64,000 nucleotides of DNA, taken from positions 1 through 64,000 of the forward strand of contig NZ_JBHSBN010000024.1 in NCBI RefSeq assembly GCF_042650605.1. Direction: 5' to 3'. Positions 59,523 to 64,000 of the stretch are shown here, in pieces. Made by a program: the position numbers and the translations under genes. The DNA is from Micromonospora_J zhanjiangensis. Its GTDB lineage: Bacteria > Actinomycetota > Actinomycetes > Mycobacteriales > Micromonosporaceae. The notes beneath the pieces were generated by a model, which was given only the letters and a program-made list of their open reading frames with translations, was not told the origin of the DNA and did not search any database. Within the stretch, counting starts at the first letter, position 1. Every line of letters begins with the position of its first letter.

Positions 59523-61348
59523 GAGGCACCGGACCCGGCCGGGTCGCGGCCGGTGGCGAGGTCTGGCCCTGGCTGATTCCCGGCTTCGGGTTGCTGAACC
59601 TCGTGGTCTTCGGGGTCGCCTGGCTCGGTGGCACGGTCGGCGCCGCGATCACCGGCAACGGCTGGCACCCGCCGCCGTTCACCCTGGGCAGTTACGTCAA
59701 GATCCTCACCGGTGCCACCACCGAGTTGTGGCCGGGCGCCGCGCCGTACGCGGTGTACGGCGGGATCCTGTTGGTCCTCGCCCTCGCGGTGGCGCTGCTG
59801 GTGGTGGCCGGACGGGCGCTGCACCGGGCACTGAGCCGCCGGACCGGGGGCTTGGCCCACCGGCGTGACCTGCGGTCCATGACGCCCGACGGGATCGCGG
59901 CCCGGGCCCGGGAACTGCGCCCCTCGCTCACCGGCATCCGGCAGCTGCACCCCGACGACACCGGCAACCTGCTCGGCGACCTCGACCCGTCCGGGCCGGA
60001 GCTGCGGTCCTCCTTCGAGGACGTGGAACTGGACCTGATGGCGCCGCGGGCCGGCAAGTCCACCGGCATCGCCATTCCCCGGCTGCTGCGCGCCCGCGGC
60101 CCGGTCCTGCTGACCTCGAACAAGTCGGACGTGTTCACCGTGACCCGCCGGGAGCGGATGAAGATGGGCCGGGTCTGGACGTTCGACCCGCAGGGCATCG
60201 CGCACACCCCGCGGGAGATGTGGTGGGACATGCTCTCCGGCTGCGACACCATCGAGGGGGCCCGCCGGCTGGCCGGTCACTTCGTCAGCTCGGTCAACGA
60301 CGACTCGTCCAAGAAGGATTTCTGGATCGCGGCCGCGCAGAACACCCTCACCGCCCTGTTCCTCGCCGCCGCGCGCAGCGGAGCCGGGGTGCCCGAGCTG
60401 CTCGGCTGGCTCGCCGACCCGGCCGACCGGACCCCGATCGATGTGCTCCGCGAGGTGAACATGCCGGCCATGGCCGAGCAGTTGCAGGGCACCATCCGCG
60501 GGGCGGTGGAGACCCGGGACGGGATCTACGAGACCGCCCGCCAGTGTGTGGCCTGCCTGCTCGACCCGGAGACGGTGGCCTGGGTCAGCCCCGACCCGTA
60601 CCTGCCGGAGTTCGTCCCGGACCAGCACGTGCTCGGCCGGGACACGCTCTACCTGCTCTCCAAGGACGGCGGTGGCTCGGCGGCGGGCGTCATCGCGGGG
60701 CTCGCCGATGCGACCATGCGGGCGGGCGTGATGGCGGCCGAGCGGATGGGCGGCCGGTTGGACCCACCGATGACGGCCGTGCTGGACGAGGCGGCGAACG
60801 TCTGCCGCATCAGCGACCTGCCCGACCTGTACAGCCACCTGGGCTCGCGGGGCATCAACGTGGTGACCCTGCTGCAGAGCTACCGGCAGGGCGCCCGGGT
60901 GTGGGGCGAGGCCGGGATGGACGCGCTGTGGAGCGCGGCCACCATCAAGCTGCTCGGCGCCGGGCTGGACGACGCCGACTTCGTCGACAAGGTCGCCCGT
61001 CTGGTGGGCCAGCACGACGTCCGCACGCCCACCATCTCGCACAGCCGGGACGGCTCGTCCCGGTCGGTGTCGTACCGGCAGGAGCAGGTGCTGCCGGCCG
61101 ACCGGATCCGGGCCCTGCCCAAGGGCACCGCGCTGCTGCTGGCAACCGGGATCCGGCCCGCGCTGATCCGGCTGCGCCCCTGGTACCAGGAGCCGAACGC
61201 GGCGCGCATCTCGAAGGCCGCGAAGGCCGAGGTGGCAGCCATCACCGAGCGGGCCGCCGCGAGCTGGGCCCGCCGGGCGCGGTACCGCCGGGCGCCGGTC
61301 GGTGTGGCCGAACAGCCCTCCGCGGCGGACGGTATGTGGGCCGGCTGA
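59519..61348 (+). CDS. VirD4/TraG-like coupling ATPase
   Basis: 609 residues from a GTG at 59519. Two N-terminal spans (WLIPGFGLLNLVVFGVAWLG and YAVYGGILLVLALAVALLVV) anchor it. The P-loop is APRAGKST (about 178-185). Walker B is MTAVLDEAANV (about 418-428), followed by LPDLYSHLGSRGINVVTLLQ, typical of TraG/TraD coupling proteins. These recruit DNA or protein substrates to a type IV channel. It lacks an obvious all-alpha domain, though the region after Walker A (MWWDMLSGCDTIEGARRLAGHF) matches actinobacterial members. No relaxase gene is seen nearby. Confidence 0.92.
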   Translation: MRGTGPGRVAAGGEVWPWLIPGFGLLNLVVFGVAWLGGTVGAAITGNGWHPPPFTLGSYVKILTGATTELWPGAAPYAVYGGILLVLALAVALLVVAGRALHRALSRRTGGLAHRRDLRSMTPDGIAARARELRPSLTGIRQLHPDDTGNLLGDLDPSGPELRSSFEDVELDLMAPRAGKSTGIAIPRLLRARGPVLLTSNKSDVFTVTRRERMKMGRVWTFDPQGIAHTPREMWWDMLSGCDTIEGARRLAGHFVSSVNDDSSKKDFWIAAAQNTLTALFLAAARSGAGVPELLGWLADPADRTPIDVLREVNMPAMAEQLQGTIRGAVETRDGIYETARQCVACLLDPETVAWVSPDPYLPEFVPDQHVLGRDTLYLLSKDGGGSAAGVIAGLADATMRAGVMAAERMGGRLDPPMTAVLDEAANVCRISDLPDLYSHLGSRGINVVTLLQSYRQGARVWGEAGMDALWSAATIKLLGAGLDDADFVDKVARLVGQHDVRTPTISHSRDGSSRSVSYRQEQVLPADRIRALPKGTALLLATGIRPALIRLRPWYQEPNAARISKAAKAEVAAITERAAASWARRARYRRAPVGVAEQPSAADGMWAG

Positions 61349-61436
61349 CCCGCCGAGCGCGGTTCGGTGCGACGGAGCCGTCCCGCCGGACCAACCGCGG
61401 GCCGGGCGGATTTCCGCCCGGCCGGAACTCCGCCGG

Positions 61437-62852
61437 TCAGCAGCTCAGCTTCTCGCCCGGTTCGACGCCCAGGGCGGCGGTGAACCGCTGGTAGGAACTG
61501 ATCCGGCTCTGCACCTGGCCGGCGTTGCCGCCGTTGCACTCCCGGGCACCGTTGATGCTGCGGATCGTCTCGCCGAAACCGGCGCCACCGGTGATCGCCG
61601 CGTGTGCGGTCATCGAGCCCGCGCCACTGCGCGTCATCCAGAACCACAACGCGGTCCGCCAGGCCACCGTGGGGTCGTTCTTCACCTGGTCCGGGTTGCC
61701 GAGCAGGTCGACCCCGAGCGCGTCACCGGCGGCCTTGTAGTTGGTGTTCCAGCTGAGCTGGATCGGGCCGCGCCCGTGGTACGCGGTCTTGCCGGCCGGA
61801 CAGCCGTACGGTTGGCCGGCGTCGCAGTAGTCGCCCCACACCGACTGGTTGATCTCCTCGACGTAGACCAGGCCGCCGGACTCGTGGTCGATGTTGGCCA
61901 GGAAGGCCGCCAACTCCTGCCCCTTCACGGTCGCGTCGCCGGTGCCGGCGAACGCGGGGAAGGTGGCCATCGCCGCGACCAGCCCGTCGTAGGTGTAGAA
62001 CGGGTTGCGGGACGGGAACATCGCGTCGAACCGTGCCTCGGTCAACCCGGAGCCGGGCGGTACGACCTGCTTCTTGCCGACCACCGGCGGTGTCCCGTCG
62101 CTGACCGTGGGGGAGGCGCCGGGTGAGGGGGCGTCGGTCAGGTATTTCTTGAACCGCGACCGGACCTGGACCGGGTAGCTCTGCGGGTCGACGAGCTGGC
62201 CGCCACCGGATTTCGTGACGGCGTCCAGGCCCGCGCGGTATGCGAACAGCGTCAGGGTGAGCAGGTCACCGGTGAGCTTCTTCTCATCGAGCAGCTTCTT
62301 GAGGTCCTTGGCCAACGCGCAGAGGTAGCGCGCCTGGGCGTGGATCGAGTCGGCGATGTCCAGCGCCGACGTCCTGCCGTTGTTGTCGTCGTCCTTGCCG
62401 TACTTCGTGAAGACGTCGGGCGGCAGTTGGGAGATGCCCTGTTCCCCGTTCGGTCCGACCTTGTCCGGCGTGAAGCCCGACTCGACCTCGATCTGCGCGG
62501 CCAGGATCGCCGGGCTGATCAGATCGCACTCCTTCGCGGCCGCCTTGATCGGCTCCGCGACGTCCGAGCGGGGCAACCTGTCCTCGGCGAAGGTGCCCTT
62601 GCCGTCACCGGTCATCGCGGTGATCATGTCACTCGTCGCCCCGGACCCGGCCTGGTTCCCCGCTCCACCGGGGGACGAGGCACCGCCCAGCACCGCGATG
62701 ATGGCGATGATGACCACCAGCGCGACGACGGCGAGGGCGATCAGCGGGCCGAAGCCGATCAGGCCGACCAGGGCCAGCATGATGTTCGTCGCGTTCGGCT
62801 TCAGCGCCGACTGTCCCGCGTGCTTGGCGGCCAGCAGCTTGTTCACCCGCAT
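61437..62852 (-). CDS. membrane-anchored SLT plus GH19 cell-wall hydrolase
   Basis: 471 residues from an ATG at 62852 with GAGGAA upstream. A span near the N-terminus (IALAVVALVVIIAIIAVLGG) anchors it outside the membrane. The SLT-like domain (about 95-230) keeps the Glu in AAQIEVESGFTPDKVGPNG and the GEQGISQLPPDVF motif. The GH19 chitinase-like domain (about 265-471) has the catalytic-type Glu in NIDHESGGLVYVEE and the YHGRGPIQLSWNTNY signature. Two different muralytic activities in one chain fit local wall opening for the secretion channel. It is transcribed towards the coupling-ATPase gene and converges with it. Confidence 0.9.
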   Translation of the reverse strand: MRVNKLLAAKHAGQSALKPNATNIMLALVGLIGFGPLIALAVVALVVIIAIIAVLGGASSPGGAGNQAGSGATSDMITAMTGDGKGTFAEDRLPRSDVAEPIKAAAKECDLISPAILAAQIEVESGFTPDKVGPNGEQGISQLPPDVFTKYGKDDDNNGRTSALDIADSIHAQARYLCALAKDLKKLLDEKKLTGDLLTLTLFAYRAGLDAVTKSGGGQLVDPQSYPVQVRSRFKKYLTDAPSPGASPTVSDGTPPVVGKKQVVPPGSGLTEARFDAMFPSRNPFYTYDGLVAAMATFPAFAGTGDATVKGQELAAFLANIDHESGGLVYVEEINQSVWGDYCDAGQPYGCPAGKTAYHGRGPIQLSWNTNYKAAGDALGVDLLGNPDQVKNDPTVAWRTALWFWMTRSGAGSMTAHAAITGGAGFGETIRSINGARECNGGNAGQVQSRISSYQRFTAALGVEPGEKLSC

Positions 62853-63057
62853 CCGTTCCTCACCTTCGTCGTCCGGGGCGGTTCTCGGTGACCGGAACCA
62901 CGGACGGACCGAACGGGTCCTCGGTTCACCGATCCGCGACCGGTTCGGTGAACCGGCGTGGTGCGCACGTCGTTCTAGTGCCGACCAGCCGTACCGGCCG
63001 GCGCTCCGACGTGGGCCGGCCCGGCGCGGCACCGGAAGGTGGAGGAGGTGGGCCCGG

Positions 63058-63729
63058 GTGAGCGTCCCCGCGGCGCCGAGGCGGCAGGACCCGACGGCGG
63101 CGAACCCCGGCCCGCCCGGCGGGGTCGAGGCCGCCGGGCGGATGGATACCCGGCAGGAACACCCCGGCCGGGTGCTGACGGCGGACCGGGTGGCCGACGG
63201 CCTTCGGTCGGACGGTGTGCCGCCGGGCGGCGCGCGGTTCGACGAGGCCGCGCTGGCCCGACCCGCACCCGGGCGGTGGCGGCCGGCGGGGAAGCTGTCC
63301 GACAGCGGCGTCTGCTGGGTCGCGGCGCACGGCGGTGCCGGCGCGACGTCGCTGACCATGGTCCTGGGCGGCGTCGACGCCGGCTGCCGGTGGCCCGATC
63401 CGACCACCGGCGAGCCGGCCCGGGTGCTGCTGGTGGCCCGCACCCACGCCGCCGGGATGCGGGCCGCGTCGCGGGCGCTGAACGCCATGCGGGAGGGCCG
63501 GCACCCGCCCGGGATGCGGCTGCTGGCGCTGGTGCTGGTCGCCGACGCGCCGGGCCGCCTCCCGATCGCCCTCTACAGCCGGGTACGGGTGCTGCGCTCG
63601 GTCGCGCCGGTCTGCCGCGTGCCGTGGATCCCGGAGTGGCGTGCGGGCCGGCGGCCGAGGTCGATCCCCCGCCAACTCGTCCGACTCGGTCAACTCGTCG
63701 GCGCGTACCCGGACGGGGAACTCGGCTGA
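63058..63729 (+). CDS. DUF6668-like P-loop-related protein
   Basis: 223 residues from a GTG at 63058, with GGAGGAGG nine bases upstream. An N-terminal disordered part of about 85 residues precedes CWVAAHGGAGATSLTMVLGG, which resembles a deviant ParA/MinD P-loop (the GK-T/S lysine is replaced by Ala). ARVLLVARTHAAGMRAASRAL and LALVLVADAPGR follow, as in ParA-like core strands. Similar proteins accompany actinobacterial type IV secretion clusters. Without the P-loop lysine it may bind but not hydrolyse nucleotide. It is divergent from the SLT-GH19 gene. Confidence 0.78.
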   Translation: MSVPAAPRRQDPTAANPGPPGGVEAAGRMDTRQEHPGRVLTADRVADGLRSDGVPPGGARFDEAALARPAPGRWRPAGKLSDSGVCWVAAHGGAGATSLTMVLGGVDAGCRWPDPTTGEPARVLLVARTHAAGMRAASRALNAMREGRHPPGMRLLALVLVADAPGRLPIALYSRVRVLRSVAPVCRVPWIPEWRAGRRPRSIPRQLVRLGQLVGAYPDGELG

Positions 63730-63813
63730 TCCGGCCGGTGAACGGTGAACCGCCGGTGCCGGCTGGCCGTTCCGGGGGCGTCGTCGAATTCACCCCCATC
63801 GAAGGAGTGAGCC

Positions 63814-64000
63814 ATGGGTCAACCCAACTACGAGTTGGACGATCTGGAAGCGCAGACGGGTCCGTTCCGCCCACCGGCCCTGGGCAGGTCCGCCACGATG
63901 AACCTGCCATTCGTGCAGACCGCGCAGTTGCCCACGTTGCACGAGGCCCCTTCGCCCACCGGCACGTACCGGTCCACCGACTCCGACGACTCGATATCGC
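63814..64000 (+). CDS. unknown protein, N-terminal 62 residues only
   Basis: The ATG at 63814 has GAAGGAG eight bases upstream and the frame is open to the window edge. Acidic, Pro/Thr-rich residues (GQPNYELDDLEAQTG; PSPTGTYRSTDSDDS) and no signal peptide or membrane span suggest a soluble component of the same cluster. The gene is 85 bases downstream of the DUF6668-like gene, same strand. No family could be recognised from this fragment. Confidence 0.65.
   Translation, partial: MGQPNYELDDLEAQTGPFRPPALGRSATMNLPFVQTAQLPTLHEAPSPTGTYRSTDSDDSIS

Overview
The window is very GC-rich DNA with GTG/ATG starts, frequent 4-bp gene overlaps (GTGA), Tat signals and large secreted carbohydrate-active enzymes. 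It reads as the chromosome of a filamentous actinomycete, most likely a member of the Micromonosporaceae. This is judged from gene style and family content; no database search was possible. No rRNA, tRNA or CRISPR array was seen. One run of 98 N (50274-50371) sits inside a coding repeat.

Layout. 1-1108 is a decayed edge: the start of an IS3-type transposase, a small orphan protein and a patatin-like gene with its middle deleted. 1142-6340 is regulatory: a NarL-type two-component system, a divergent multi-span membrane protein and two adjacent LacI-family repressors with a near-palindromic operator. 6462-11822 is a compact cassette: a TPR-CHAT protease-like protein, divergent from a Tat-exported S8 protease, a sigma-70-family factor and a small protein. 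An outward-facing 17-bp motif, present twice, lies between the two transcription units. 11934-13944 holds a secreted protein and a DUF574-type methyltransferase. 14312-20597 is a glycan locus: a sugar aminotransferase, a GT2 glycosyltransferase, a fused acetyltransferase-ketoisomerase (WxcM type), a methyltransferase and a 750-residue membrane protein. Together these suggest addition of a 3-acetamido-3,6-dideoxyhexose to a surface polymer. 20687-23583 holds a wall- or membrane-anchored propeller-like protein, a gene remnant and a CE1 esterase with a cellulose-binding module.

23775-34499 is a catabolic unit: two PaaX-type regulators and a tightly overlapped operon coding for a LivF-LivG fused ATPase, LivH, LivM, a substrate-binding lipoprotein, an SDR, an amidohydrolase, an acyl-CoA ligase and a MaoC hydratase. 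It should import an organic acid, activate it with CoA and process it, but the substrate is unknown. 34531-36494 is a three-gene set (Cys-rich protein, Tat-exported protein, MauE-like membrane protein) reminiscent of methylamine dehydrogenase light-chain maturation but without a dehydrogenase heavy chain. 36714-41508 is an HSP90-family/TPR pair. 41606-45232 holds an XRE-cupin regulator, a divergent thioredoxin-reductase-like/methyltransferase fusion and an MFS exporter.

45355-64000 is cell-envelope and secretion. A two-domain lytic-transglycosylase-like/ricin-lectin protein and an unknown 637-residue protein lie divergent from an ECF sigma/anti-sigma pair. The anti-sigma factor carries an expanded AESAH repeat. 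A GH64 glucanase follows, then a type IV secretion-like operon (two small membrane proteins, a VirB8-position protein, a TrbL/VirB6-like channel, an SCO6880-type protein, a VirB4-like ATPase and a VirD4-like coupling ATPase) with an SLT-GH19 wall hydrolase and a DUF6668-like protein. No relaxase is visible before the window ends.
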